Assembly: GCA_035948415.1 (NCBI GenBank) | Contig: DASZJD010000028.1 | Coordinates: forward strand, 1 to 35,128 | DNA length: 35,128 nt | From: Acidimicrobiia bacterium | GTDB lineage: Bacteria; Actinomycetota; Acidimicrobiia; IMCC26256; PALSA-555 | Reading direction: 5' to 3' | Shown here: piece by piece, positions 1 through 8,759 of the stretch | How the letters are laid out: every line of letters starts with the position of its first letter | Numbering within the stretch: position 1 is the first letter of the stretch | Made by a program: the position numbers and the translations under genes | Notes under the pieces: model-generated | Told to the model about the DNA's origin: nothing | Databases searched by the model: none | What the model saw: only the letters and a program-made list of their open reading frames with translations

Positions 1-1326
1 CGCCCGCGGACCCGCTACGCCACGAGCGGCGATCTCAACATCGCCTACCAGGTGGTGGGAGAGGGACCCCTCGATCTCGTGGTCGTGCCGCCCGGTCTCT
101 CGCTGCTGGAGTCGGGCTGGGACGACGCCGCGCTCGCGCGCTTCTGGCGTCGCCTCGCCTCCTTCAGCCGGCTGGTCCTGCTGGACAAGCGCGGCACGGG
201 CCTGTCCGATCGGGTCACCGGGGTCCCGACGCTCGAGGAGCGGATGGACGACGTGCGCGCGGTCATGGACGCCGTCGGATCGGAGCGGGCGGCGGTGCTC
301 GGCGGATCCGAAGCCGGCCCGATCACGACGTTGTTCGCGGCCACCTACCCCGAGCGGACCGCGGCGCTGATCCTCGTGGGCGCGATCGCGAAGTGGCTGG
401 CGACGCCGGACTTCCCGTGGGGCTTCACCGCCGAGCAGCTCGAGAGCCAGCTCAACTACTTCGAGCGGGCCTGGGGCAGCGGCCGGTCGGCGCCGCGCTG
501 GTTCGCGCCCAGCCTGGCCGGCGACCCCCGGGCGGAGGAGTGGGCCGGGCGGGTCGAGCGCCAGACCGGCACGCCGTCGGCGATGGCCACCTTCCTGGCG
601 ATGAACGAGCGCATCGACATCCGACCGATCCTCTCGACCGTCTCGGTGCCGACCCTCGTGATCCACCGGGTCGGGGACCTCGTCGCGGACGTGCGGCAGG
701 GCCGGTACTACGCCGAGCACATCCGCGGCGCGAAGTACGTCGAGCTCCCGGGGAACGACCACTGGTGGTGGGTCGGCGACGCGGACGCGGTGATCGACGA
801 GGTCGAGGAGTTCCTCACCGGCCATCGCCACGAACCTGAGGCCGAGCGGGTCCTCAAGACGGTCCTGTTCACGGACATCGTCGGATCGACCGAGCGGGCG
901 TCGGGGCTCGGGGATCGCCGCTGGCGGGAGCTGCTCGACTCCCACGACCGGGCGATCCGCGGCGAGCTCGACCACTACCGAGGCGTGGAGATCAACACGA
1001 CCGGCGACGGGTTCGTCGCCTGCTTCGACGGTCCGGCGCGCGCGATCCGCTGTGCCCAGGCGATCGCCGCCCGCGCGCCCGAGATCGGCCTCGAGATCCG
1101 GGCCGGGCTCCACACCGGCGAGTGCGAGCTCCGCGGCGACAACCTCGCCGGCATCGCGGTGCACGTCGGCGCCCGCGTGGCGGCCCTCGCCGGCCCCGGT
1201 GAGGTGCTCGTGACCAGCACCGTTCGCGACCTGGTCGCCGGATCGGGAATCGAGTTCGACGCCCACGGCCGCTCCGCCCTGAAGGGCGTGCCCGGCGAGT
1301 GGGAGATCCTGACCGCCCGGACGTAG
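1..1326 (+). CDS. Alpha/beta hydrolase fused to class III adenylate cyclase (5' partial)
   Basis: The reading frame is open from base 1, so the N-terminus lies outside the window; 441 codons are visible. The first visible residues (TRYATSGDLNIAYQ) are typical of the start of this fusion family, so little is missing. The N-terminal ~260 residues are an alpha/beta hydrolase with a nucleophile elbow GGSEAG (Ser ~103) and a late His in GNDHWWW. The C-terminal ~165 residues are a class III nucleotide cyclase catalytic domain with metal-binding aspartates in FTDIVGST (~292) and TTGDGF (~336). The family is common in mycobacteria and other actinobacteria and probably couples small-molecule sensing or hydrolysis to cAMP synthesis; the ligand is unknown. 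It ends 27 bp before a convergent ligase gene and is probably not part of the catabolic operons. Confidence 0.9.
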   Translation, partial: RPRTRYATSGDLNIAYQVVGEGPLDLVVVPPGLSLLESGWDDAALARFWRRLASFSRLVLLDKRGTGLSDRVTGVPTLEERMDDVRAVMDAVGSERAAVLGGSEAGPITTLFAATYPERTAALILVGAIAKWLATPDFPWGFTAEQLESQLNYFERAWGSGRSAPRWFAPSLAGDPRAEEWAGRVERQTGTPSAMATFLAMNERIDIRPILSTVSVPTLVIHRVGDLVADVRQGRYYAEHIRGAKYVELPGNDHWWWVGDADAVIDEVEEFLTGHRHEPEAERVLKTVLFTDIVGSTERASGLGDRRWRELLDSHDRAIRGELDHYRGVEINTTGDGFVACFDGPARAIRCAQAIAARAPEIGLEIRAGLHTGECELRGDNLAGIAVHVGARVAALAGPGEVLVTSTVRDLVAGSGIEFDAHGRSALKGVPGEWEILTART

Positions 1327-1353
1327 ACGAGGCCCGGCGCCCGGAACGGACCC

Positions 1354-2931
1354 TCAGATCGCTCGCTCGCGGTCGGCCCAGTACGGGTCGCGCAGCTTGC
1401 GCTTGTAGAGCTTGCCGTTCGGGTCGCGGGGCATCTCCTCGACGAAGTCGATCGAGCGCGGCGTCTTGAACTTCGCCAGCTTGTCGGCGGACCAGGCCAC
1501 GATCTCGGCCTCGAGGTCCGGACCGGGCGCCACGCCGTCGATCGGCTCCACGACCGCCTTGATCTCCTCGCCCCAGTCCTCGTGCGGGATGCCGAAGACG
1601 GCGACGTCGGCGACCTTCGGGTGCAGGATGAGGACGCTCTCGATCTCGGCGGGGTAGATGTTCGCGCCCCCCGAGATGATCATGTCGGCCTTGCGGTCAC
1701 GCAGGAACAGCCAGCCGTCGTCGTCGAGGTAGCCGACGTCGCCGACGGTGAAGAACCGCCCTTGCCGGCTCTGCTCGGTCTTGGCCCGGTCCTTGTAGTA
1801 CTCGAAGTTGCCGGTCTGCATGTGCATGTACACGGTGCCGACCTCGCCGCGAGGAAGCTCGTTGCCGTCGTCGTCGAGGATCACGACCTCGGCGATGGGC
1901 CACGCCCGCCCGACGGTGCCCGGGTGCTCGAGCCACTCCTCGGCGAACACGATCGTGCCGCCACCCTCGCTGGCGGCGTAGTACTCGTCGATCACCGGCC
2001 CCCACCAGCCGAGCATCGCCCGCTTCACTTCAGGCGGGCACGGCGCGGCGGCGTGCACCATGTGCCGCAGCGACGACACGTCGTAGCGCGCCTTCACCTC
2101 GGGCGGCAGGGCGAGCAGCCGGACGAACTGGGTCGGCACCATGTGGGTGTTCGTCACCCGGCGGTGGTCGATGAGCGCCAGCATGTCCTCGGGCGTCCAC
2201 TTGTCCATGACGACGACGGTGTGCCCGATGTGGATGGCGCCGCCGGCGAACACGAGCACCGCGGTGTGGTAGAGGGGCGAGCCGCAGATGTGCACGTTGT
2301 CGTCGAAGGGCTGCAGCCGGAAGAGGAAGAGCATGCCCCCGAACGAGGTGGCCATCGTCTCGGGCGGGACCCCCGGCAGCGGCCGCCGCACCCCCTTCGG
2401 CCGGCCGGTGGTGCCGGACGTGTAGTTCATGACCGCGCCGGTCGTGCGCTCCGGGGGCGTGCTGGTCGGCTGGCCCGCCTGCAGCTCGGCGTAGGGCCGG
2501 AACCCGGGGATGTCCCCGCCGACCGCGACGCGGCCGGCGGCGGGGAAGCCGATCTCGTCGGCGGCGGCGCGGGCGACGTCGGCGAAGCGGGCGTGGGCGA
2601 CGAAGGCCTTGGCCTCGCAGTCCTGGAGGATGTACGCGATCTCGGGCCCGACCAGGTGCCAGTTGATCGGCACCAGGTAGAAGCCGGCCTGGAGGACGGC
2701 GAGGTACAGCTCGAAGACCTCGCGCGAGTTCGGGAGCAGCATCGCCACCGAGTCCCCGGTCTGCAGCCCGAGGGCGCGCAGCCCGTGCACGAGGCGGTTG
2801 GCGCTGGCGAGCAGCTCCCCAGCCCGAACCTCGCGCCCGTCGGGGTCGACGAGCGCCAGGTGGTCCGGGCGCGCCGCCGCCAGTGCCCAGAACCCGAGCG
2901 GCGGCGCGTCGCCGCCGTTGCCGCCGGTCAC
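1354..2931 (-). CDS. Acyl-CoA synthetase (AMP-forming, FadD-type)
   Basis: A 525-residue ANL-superfamily ligase that would activate a carboxylic acid to its CoA thioester through an acyl-adenylate. Visible motifs are the P-loop YTSGTTGRPKG, YYAASEG (A5), GDVGYLDDDGW with RKADMIISGGANIYPAEIE (A7/A8), and the C-terminal catalytic lysine in PNGKLYKRKLR. The length is normal for the family. The GTG start at 2931 is chosen because it forms a GTGA overlap with the stop of the upstream ligase gene and places MTGGNGG just before the first conserved block. It is co-transcribed with that ligase, away from the KstR-like site at 4591. Substrate is inferred to be a fatty, branched or sterol-derived acid and cannot be read from sequence. 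Confidence 0.9.
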   Translation of the reverse strand: MTGGNGGDAPPLGFWALAAARPDHLALVDPDGREVRAGELLASANRLVHGLRALGLQTGDSVAMLLPNSREVFELYLAVLQAGFYLVPINWHLVGPEIAYILQDCEAKAFVAHARFADVARAAADEIGFPAAGRVAVGGDIPGFRPYAELQAGQPTSTPPERTTGAVMNYTSGTTGRPKGVRRPLPGVPPETMATSFGGMLFLFRLQPFDDNVHICGSPLYHTAVLVFAGGAIHIGHTVVVMDKWTPEDMLALIDHRRVTNTHMVPTQFVRLLALPPEVKARYDVSSLRHMVHAAAPCPPEVKRAMLGWWGPVIDEYYAASEGGGTIVFAEEWLEHPGTVGRAWPIAEVVILDDDGNELPRGEVGTVYMHMQTGNFEYYKDRAKTEQSRQGRFFTVGDVGYLDDDGWLFLRDRKADMIISGGANIYPAEIESVLILHPKVADVAVFGIPHEDWGEEIKAVVEPIDGVAPGPDLEAEIVAWSADKLAKFKTPRSIDFVEEMPRDPNGKLYKRKLRDPYWADRERAI

Positions 2932-4580
2932 GCTGTCGCCCCGGTGCGAGTGGGCTTGCGCGCCGGGGCCGAGTGCTCGGCCAGCCGGCGGGCCCACCGG
3001 TAGTCGGGCTTGCCGACCGGCGTGCGGGGGATGTCGTCGGTGAGCTCGAGCTGGCGGGGCACCTTGTAGCCGGCGAGCCGGGCGCGGCAGCAGGCCTGCA
3101 GGTCGGGGAGCGACGGGCGGGCGTCGCCCCGAGGGGTGACGATGGCCGCCACCCGCTCGACCAGCCGGTCGTCGGGGACCCCGACCACGACGGCGTCGAA
3201 GACGCCGGGGTGGGCCTTCAGGGCCGCCTCCACCTCCTCGGGGTACACCTTCTCGCCGCCGGTGTTGATGCAGACCGAGCCGCGCCCGAGCAGGTTCAGG
3301 GTCCCGTCGGCCTCGACGACGGCGAAGTCGCCGGGGACGACCCACCGCACGCCGTTGGGGTCGGTGACGAACGTCGCCGCCGTCTTCGCCGGGTCCTTGT
3401 AGTACGCGAGCGGGATGTGGCCGCGACGGGCGAGCCGGCCGACCTGGCCCGAGCCCGGCTCGACCCGGCGCCCGTCGTCGTCGAGCACCGCGACCCAGTC
3501 GCTGATCGTGAACCTCGGGCCCGCGGCGGGGCCGTCGAAGTCGAGGACGGTCCCGGCGGCGCCGGTCTCGGAGGCGCCGAACGAGTCGGTCACGCGGACG
3601 CCGGGCAGGCGGGCCCGGAGCTCTTCCTTCACCGCCTTCGAGAGGATGGCCCCGCCCGACCCGATGGCGGCGAGCGACCCTAGGTCGTAGCGGGCCGCCG
3701 GGGCGGCGAGGGCGTCGGCGAGCGGGCGGGCCATCGCGTCGCCGACGACCATGATTGACGTGGCGCGCTCCCGCTCGGCCAGCCGAAGGACGGCGTCGCC
3801 GTCGTAGTGCCGGTCGCAGTTCAGCACCACGGTGTCGCCCGCGTAGAAGCCGATGAAGCTGACCCACTGGCCGCCGCCGTGCATCATCGGGGCGTTAACG
3901 ACGCCGACGGCCGGCGCCGGCGCCACCCGGTCGGCGAGCTCCTCGGGCCGGGTGATCGGCGGCAGGCCGAACCCGCCACCGCCGAGGGCGGCGAAGAAGA
4001 TGTCCTCGGCCCGCCACACCACGCCCTTCGGGACGCCAGTCGTCCCGCCCGTATAGAGAAGGTACGGGTCGTCGGCGGCGCGGGGCCCGAACCCCCGGGC
4101 CGGGCTCGCCGCCGCCAGCGCGTCCTCGTACCGGACCGCGGCCAGCGCGCCGGTGGCCGCCCCCGAGGCTGGATCGTCGCCGCCGTCCTCGAGGACCAGG
4201 ACGTGCCGCAGCCTCGGCGCCGAGGCCCGGGCCTCGAGGAGCACCGGCGCGAACGACCGCTCGACGACGACCGCGACCGCGTCGGAGTTCTCGAGGATGT
4301 AGGCGAGCTCGCCGGCCACGTACCGGTAGTTCACGTTGACGACCGCGGCGCGGGCCTTGTAGATCCCGAGCTCGGCCTCGATCCACTCGGCCCGGTTCCA
4401 GGCGTACACGGCGACGTGGTCGCCCGGCCCCACCCCGGCGGCGGCGAGGTGGTGCGCCACCCGGTTCGACCGCTCGTCGAGCTCCCGGTAGGTGCGCCGG
4501 GCCTCGCCGGCGACCAGGGCCAGCCGGTCCGGGACCCGGTCCGCGACGACCTCGAAGAGGTCGGCGAGGTTGAACTCCAT
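2928..4580 (-). CDS. FadD19-like acyl-CoA synthetase (paralogue 1)
   Basis: A 550-residue AMP-forming acyl-CoA ligase. It shares the opening MEFNLADLFE and the blocks LLYTGGTTGVPKGV, FGASETG, GRGSVCINTGGEKVYPEEVE and GKPDYRW with the mycobacterial FadD19 group, which activates C24 carboxylates of sterol side chains. The ATG at 4580 matches the start of the second paralogue at 23174; an alternative ATG lies 18 bases upstream at 4598, inside the palindromic operator-like site. The gene is the first of a two-gene minus-strand unit, overlapping the next ligase by 4 bases (GTGA), and diverges from the SDR/P450 operon across only 57 bp. Likely repressed by a KstR-type TetR regulator (inference from the site at 4591-4604). 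Confidence 0.9.
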   Translation of the reverse strand: MEFNLADLFEVVADRVPDRLALVAGEARRTYRELDERSNRVAHHLAAAGVGPGDHVAVYAWNRAEWIEAELGIYKARAAVVNVNYRYVAGELAYILENSDAVAVVVERSFAPVLLEARASAPRLRHVLVLEDGGDDPASGAATGALAAVRYEDALAAASPARGFGPRAADDPYLLYTGGTTGVPKGVVWRAEDIFFAALGGGGFGLPPITRPEELADRVAPAPAVGVVNAPMMHGGGQWVSFIGFYAGDTVVLNCDRHYDGDAVLRLAERERATSIMVVGDAMARPLADALAAPAARYDLGSLAAIGSGGAILSKAVKEELRARLPGVRVTDSFGASETGAAGTVLDFDGPAAGPRFTISDWVAVLDDDGRRVEPGSGQVGRLARRGHIPLAYYKDPAKTAATFVTDPNGVRWVVPGDFAVVEADGTLNLLGRGSVCINTGGEKVYPEEVEAALKAHPGVFDAVVVGVPDDRLVERVAAIVTPRGDARPSLPDLQACCRARLAGYKVPRQLELTDDIPRTPVGKPDYRWARRLAEHSAPARKPTRTGATA

Positions 4581-4590
4581 CGGAGCGCAG

Positions 4591-4604
4591 TAGAACATGT
4601 TCTC
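4591..4604. promoter_or_regulatory. KstR-like operator between divergent operons
   Basis: TAGAACATGTTCTC contains a perfect 12-base palindrome AGAACATGTTCT. It matches the KstR consensus TnnAACnnGTTnnA of mycobacteria and rhodococci at all defined positions except the final base (C instead of A). It sits in the 57-bp gap between the FadD19-like ligase (start 4580) and the SDR gene (start 4638), so one bound dimer could control both directions. No KstR gene is visible in the window. Confidence 0.7.
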
Positions 4605-4637
4605 GTCTCGGCCGGCAACCGCGCCGCGGGGGTGCCA

Positions 4638-5441
4638 GTGAGCGACGACGACACCACGGGCCTCCTCGACGGCCGGGTAGGGATCGTGTCGGGTGTCGGC
4701 CCCGGGCTCGGCCGCGCCATCGCGCTCGCGCTGGCGCGCGCCGGCGCCGACGTCGGCCTCGGTGCCCGCCGCCCCGACGCGCTCGCCGCCGTCGCCGCCG
4801 AGGTCGAGGCGCTGGGCCGACGGGCCTGCGCCGTGCCGACCGACGTCACCGACGCCGGCCAGTGCCGCCGGCTCGCCGACACCGTGGCCGCCGACCTCGG
4901 CCGGGTGGACGTCCTCGTCAACAACGCGTTCACCGAGGAGGACTGGCGGGAGCCCTTCGACGGCCTCGACCCCCAGCGGTGGCGGGCGCCGATGGCCGTC
5001 AACTGCTTCGGCTCCCTCACGCTCACCCAGGCCACCCTCCGGCACCTGCGCGCCGCCGGCGGCGGGTCGGTGGTCATGATCACGACCCTGTCGATCAAGA
5101 ACCCGATCCCGCTCCTCGCTGGCTACGCGGCGTCGAAGCGAGCCCTCACCACCGCCGCCCACGTCCTGGCCCAGGAGCTGGGACCGGACCGGATCCGCGT
5201 CAACTGCGTCGCCCCGGGCCACATCCGGGGCCCGGTCCTCGACGAGTACTTCACCTGGATCGCGGCGCGGCGGGGCGTCGAGCCGGCCGACGTCGAGGCC
5301 GAGGTCGTGGCGCTGCACGCGCTCCCCACGATCCCGACGCCGACCGAGATCGCGGGTGCGGTCGTGTTCCTGGCCAGCGACCTCTCGCGCGCGATCACGG
5401 GCCAGACGCTGAACGTCAACTGTGGCCGGACCCTGGACTGA
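4638..5441 (+). CDS. Short-chain dehydrogenase/reductase (SDR), paralogue A
   Basis: A 267-residue classical SDR, predicted NAD(P)-dependent alcohol/ketone oxidoreductase. The Rossmann motif is SGVGPGLGRA (Ser replaces the usual Thr), followed by DVTDAGQC, NNAF, and catalytic YAASK (Tyr163, Lys167). The GTG at 4638 is preceded by GGGGG about 6 bases upstream and gives a short leader (MSDDDTTGLLDGRV) before the fold. It is the first gene of a plus-strand operon starting just downstream of the KstR-like box. It closely resembles the next gene (shared GVGPGLGR and DVTD.xQC blocks), suggesting tandem duplication. Substrate is inferred to be a hydroxyacyl-CoA or hydroxysteroid. Confidence 0.88.
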   Translation: MSDDDTTGLLDGRVGIVSGVGPGLGRAIALALARAGADVGLGARRPDALAAVAAEVEALGRRACAVPTDVTDAGQCRRLADTVAADLGRVDVLVNNAFTEEDWREPFDGLDPQRWRAPMAVNCFGSLTLTQATLRHLRAAGGGSVVMITTLSIKNPIPLLAGYAASKRALTTAAHVLAQELGPDRIRVNCVAPGHIRGPVLDEYFTWIAARRGVEPADVEAEVVALHALPTIPTPTEIAGAVVFLASDLSRAITGQTLNVNCGRTLD

Positions 5442-5454
5442 AAGGGGTCGGCTC

Positions 5455-6231
5455 GTGCTGCTGGGCGACAAGGTGGCGATCATCTCGGGCGTCGGGCCCG
5501 GCCTCGGCCGGCAGCTGGCGCTCGCCTACGCCCGGCACGGCGCCAGCCTGCTCCTCGGCGCCCGTCGCGAGGCCCGACTCGCCGCGGTGCAGGCCGAGGT
5601 GGCCGCGCTCGGCGGACGCGCCGTCGCGGTGCCGACCGACGTCACCGACCCCCGCCAGTGCGAGCGGCTGGCGCAGACGGCGATCGACGAGTACGGCCAC
5701 CTCGACGTCCTCGTGAACAACGCCGCCGCCGCGAGCCGGGCCCAGCGGTTCGAGGACGCCGACCTCGACGACTGGCGGCAGGCCGCCGAGGTCACGCTCT
5801 TCGGCAACCTGCAGATGACGCACGCCGCCATCCCCGCCCTGCGCGCTCGGGGCGGCGGGTCGATCCTGTTCGTGAACTCGATGATCGTCCGCGCCCCGAG
5901 GCCCCTCGAGGGCGCCTACGCCACCGCCAAGGCCGCGCTGCTCACGGCGGCGCAGGCCCTGGCGCGCGAGCTGGGCCCCGACCGCATCCGCGTGAACACG
6001 ATCGTGCCCGGGTGGCTCTGGGGGCCGACGGTCGAGCACCACCTCGAGGCGGTGGCGTCCCGGACCGGCAGCACCGTGCAGGAGCAGTACGACGAGCTCG
6101 CCTCGCACATCCCGCTCGGCCTCCCGACCGACGCCGACTGCGCCGACGCCGCCGTGTTCTTCGCCTCCGACCTGTCGTCGGTGGTCACCGGCCAGGCCCT
6201 CGACGTCAACGGCGGCGAGGTGTGCCACTGA
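5455..6231 (+). CDS. Short-chain dehydrogenase/reductase (SDR), paralogue B
   Basis: A 258-residue classical SDR with SGVGPGLGRQ in the cofactor-binding turn, NNAA after strand 4, and catalytic YATAK (Tyr155, Lys159). The GTG at 5455 has a strong ribosome binding site AAAGGGG at 5441-5447, so it is preferred over an in-frame GTG at 5422 that lies inside the previous gene. It follows paralogue A by 13 bp and is probably co-transcribed with it. The two may form a heteromer or act on successive or epimeric substrates; that is inference. Confidence 0.88.
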   Translation: MLLGDKVAIISGVGPGLGRQLALAYARHGASLLLGARREARLAAVQAEVAALGGRAVAVPTDVTDPRQCERLAQTAIDEYGHLDVLVNNAAAASRAQRFEDADLDDWRQAAEVTLFGNLQMTHAAIPALRARGGGSILFVNSMIVRAPRPLEGAYATAKAALLTAAQALARELGPDRIRVNTIVPGWLWGPTVEHHLEAVASRTGSTVQEQYDELASHIPLGLPTDADCADAAVFFASDLSSVVTGQALDVNGGEVCH

Positions 6232-6285
6232 CCCCCCGCCCCTCGACACCGTCCCGGTACGCTGCCGGCGACGAAGGAGGTCGTG

Positions 6286-6777
6286 ATGTCCCGACTCGAG
6301 CTGCCCCCCGGCGACCAGCCAGAGATCGTGCGGGTCTGGGACCTGCGACCCGAGATGGGCGCGGCGGTGCAGGGCCTGTCGTACGCCGTGTACTCGAAGA
6401 GCCAGCTGCCGGCCCGCGTCCGCGAGGCGGCCCGGATGCGGATCGCCGAGCTCAACGACTGCGCCGTGTGCCGCGGCTGGCGCATCCCCGAGCTCGCCGA
6501 GCAGGGCGTCACCGAGGATCTCTACGCCCACGTCTCCGACCCGGAGTCCGGCGACTACTCCGCGCCGGAGCGCCTCGCCATCGAGTACGCCGAGCGGTTC
6601 GCGCTCGACCACCGCTCGATCGACGACGCCTTCTTCGCCCGGCTCCGCGAGCACTTCACCGACCCCGAGATCCTCGACCTCACCATCTGCGTCGGGAACT
6701 GGGTCGCCTTCGGGCGCCTCACGATGGTGCTCGACCTCGACGAAGCCTGCGCGGTGCGGCCACGCGTCTCGGTGTGA
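6286..6777 (+). CDS. Carboxymuconolactone decarboxylase (CMD/AhpD-like) protein, CxxC form
   Basis: A 163-residue protein of the all-helical CMD/AhpD-like family. The redox motif is CAVC (Cys59, Cys62) in RIAELNDCAVCRGW, the same place as the AhpD thioredoxin-like cysteines, so a thiol-disulfide or peroxidase-type role is plausible; true decarboxylase activity is not implied. An AAGGAGG ribosome binding site (6274-6280) lies 5 bases before the ATG at 6286; a GTG at 6283 is too close to it. This is the first of three CMD paralogues in the operon, and the only one with both cysteines. Its stop codon overlaps the P450 start (GTGA). Confidence 0.85.
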   Translation: MSRLELPPGDQPEIVRVWDLRPEMGAAVQGLSYAVYSKSQLPARVREAARMRIAELNDCAVCRGWRIPELAEQGVTEDLYAHVSDPESGDYSAPERLAIEYAERFALDHRSIDDAFFARLREHFTDPEILDLTICVGNWVAFGRLTMVLDLDEACAVRPRVSV

Positions 6778-7997
6778 CGACCGCGACGGTCGACCTCTTC
6801 GACCTCGACCGGTTCGCCGACGGCCCGCCGCACGAGCTCTTCCGGAGGCTGCGCGCCGAGCAGCCGGTCTGCTTCCTCCCCGAGCCGGCCGGCCCGGGCT
6901 ACTGGGGCGTGTTCGGCTACGACGACGTCGTCACGGTCTCGCGGCACCCGGACCGATTCGGCTCGCACCCGAACACGATGATCCGCGACCCCGCCGGCGG
7001 CGACGCCGGCGCGGGCGCGCTGATGCTGAACCAGGACCCGCCGCGCCACACCCAGCTGCGCAAGCTCGTGAACCGGGGGTTCACGCCGCGGCAGGTCGCC
7101 ACGCTCACGCCGCGCGTCCAAGCCATCGTCGACCGCCTCCTCGACGGCGTCGCCGCCCGGGGCCGCTTCGACCTGGTCGCCGACGTCGCCGTCGAGCTGC
7201 CCCTCCAGGTCATCGCCGAGCTCGTCGGCGTGCCCGAGGAAGACCGGCACCGCGTGTTCGCCTGGACCGAGCGGATGATGAGCCTCGACGACCCCGAGCT
7301 CGGCGGCACCGAGGCGGACGCGCACGAGGCGATCCAGGCGATGTTCGCCTACGCCGACCGGTTGGCCGCCGAGCGCGCCGGCGGCGGCGGCAGCGACCTG
7401 CTCAGCGTGCTCCTCGCCGCCGAGGTAGAGGGGGAGCGGCTCGGGCCGCACGACGTCGACCTCTTCTTCCTGCTCCTCATGAACGCCGGGAGCGAGACGA
7501 CCCGGAACCTGATCACGGGCGGGACGCTGGCCCTGTTCGAGCACCCGTCCGAGCGCGCCCGGCTGCAGCGCGACCTCGACCTGGTGCCGAGCGCGGTGGA
7601 GGAGATGCTGCGCTTCGTGACCCCGGTGCTGCACTTCCGGCGAACCGCCCGGGAGGACACCGAGCTCGGCGGCCAGCACGTCCGGGCCGGCGACAAGGTC
7701 GTGGTGTGGTACGCGTCGGCCAACCGGGACGAGGCCCAGTTCCCGAACGCCGACCGCTTCGACATCATGCGGGCGCCGAACGACCACGTCGCCTTCGGCG
7801 CCGGCGGCCCCCACTTCTGCCTCGGCGCGGGCCTGGCCCGCCTCGAGGCCCGGCTGCTCTTCCAGGGCCTGCTCCGCCGATTCCCGGACCTGTGTCCCGA
7901 CGGCCCGGTGCGCCGGCTGCGGTCGAACTTCATCAACGGCATCAAGTCCTTGCCGGTGGCGGTCACCGCCGCGCCCGGCCCCGCCGACGCGTCCTAG
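6774..7997 (+). CDS. Cytochrome P450 (CYP125/CYP142/CYP124-like)
   Basis: A 407-residue soluble bacterial P450. Visible landmarks are the I-helix AGSETT (~238-243), the K-helix ExxR as EEMLR (~276-280), VLHFRRTA after it, and the heme loop FGAGGPHFCLG with ligand Cys349. The phrases NAGSETTRN, FRRTA and HVAFGAGGPHFCLGA are characteristic of the CYP125/142 group, which oxidises the terminal methyl of cholesterol side chains to C26/C27 alcohols and acids. GTG start at 6774 overlaps the CMD stop by four bases (GTGA), indicating translational coupling. The ferredoxin and reductase partners are not in the window. The exact subfamily would need a tree. Confidence 0.92.
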   Translation: MTTATVDLFDLDRFADGPPHELFRRLRAEQPVCFLPEPAGPGYWGVFGYDDVVTVSRHPDRFGSHPNTMIRDPAGGDAGAGALMLNQDPPRHTQLRKLVNRGFTPRQVATLTPRVQAIVDRLLDGVAARGRFDLVADVAVELPLQVIAELVGVPEEDRHRVFAWTERMMSLDDPELGGTEADAHEAIQAMFAYADRLAAERAGGGGSDLLSVLLAAEVEGERLGPHDVDLFFLLLMNAGSETTRNLITGGTLALFEHPSERARLQRDLDLVPSAVEEMLRFVTPVLHFRRTAREDTELGGQHVRAGDKVVVWYASANRDEAQFPNADRFDIMRAPNDHVAFGAGGPHFCLGAGLARLEARLLFQGLLRRFPDLCPDGPVRRLRSNFINGIKSLPVAVTAAPGPADAS

Positions 7998-8012
7998 GGA
8001 GGGGCGGCGCCG

Positions 8013-8759
8013 ATGAGCGCGCTCACGGGCCGCGTCGCGGTGGTCACCGGCGCCGAGCAGCCGCTCGGCCGCGGCCTCGCCCTCGCGCTCGCCGACGCCG
8101 GCGCGTCCGTGGCGCTGGTCGGCGACGCCGCCACCCTGGCCCCGCTGACCGCCGACCTCGAGGCCCGCGGGAGCCGCGCCGTCGCCATCGACGCCGACCT
8201 CGAGCGTCGGGACGAGCTCGAGGACGCGTTCGCCACCGCCGCCGACGAGGTCGGCGGTCCCGTCGACGTCCTCGTGCACGCCGCGATGGACCCCGCCGCG
8301 TACCAGCGGCGGCCGTTCGAGACCGTCGACGACGAGGGCTGGCACCGGGTCTGGGAGGGCACGATGCGCGCCGCGCTGGCGGTGCTCCAAGCCGCGTACG
8401 GGCAGATGCGGGGTCGGGGCGGACGGATCGTCTTCGTGACGCCGACGGTGTCGATGTCGGGCGCGGCCGGTCTCGTGCCGTACGCGACCGCGCTCGAGGG
8501 GCAGCGGCTCCTCGCCAAGGCCGCGGCCCGCCAGTGGGGCCCGGACGGGATCACCGTCAACTGCGTGGCGCCGGCGCCGGAGCAGGTGCCGATCGACGTC
8601 GAGAGCCTCGAGGTCTCGCTCGCCGCTCCCGCCCTCGGCGGCCCCGGTGACGTCGAGGCCGACGTCGGCCCGGTCGTGGCCTTCCTCGCCAGCGACGCCG
8701 CCCACTTCGTGACCGGCGCCACCGTCGGCGCGGACGGCGGCGTGTGGATGGCGCCGTGA
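8013..8759 (+). CDS. SDR-fold protein lacking the catalytic lysine
   Basis: A 248-residue SDR-fold protein with a TGAEQPLGRG cofactor turn and a C-terminal VTGATVGADGG end typical of the family. The active site is degenerate: the YxxxK motif reads YATAL (Tyr157, Leu161 instead of Lys), and the usual NNAG is HAAM. It is therefore probably catalytically impaired on its own. GGGAGGGG ends about 8 bases before the ATG at 8013. It overlaps the next SDR gene by four bases (GTGA), and that protein has an intact active site, so a heteromeric complex with one structural and one catalytic subunit is a reasonable inference. Confidence 0.82.
   Translation: MSALTGRVAVVTGAEQPLGRGLALALADAGASVALVGDAATLAPLTADLEARGSRAVAIDADLERRDELEDAFATAADEVGGPVDVLVHAAMDPAAYQRRPFETVDDEGWHRVWEGTMRAALAVLQAAYGQMRGRGGRIVFVTPTVSMSGAAGLVPYATALEGQRLLAKAAARQWGPDGITVNCVAPAPEQVPIDVESLEVSLAAPALGGPGDVEADVGPVVAFLASDAAHFVTGATVGADGGVWMAP

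Noticed and set aside
393-839. Long arginine/proline-rich frames overlapping real genes (here, and at 1582-3003, 5658-6770, 8980-9528 and many others)
   Set aside because: They are frame shadows produced by high GC; composition is skewed to Arg/Pro/Ala/Gly and they overlap well-supported genes.
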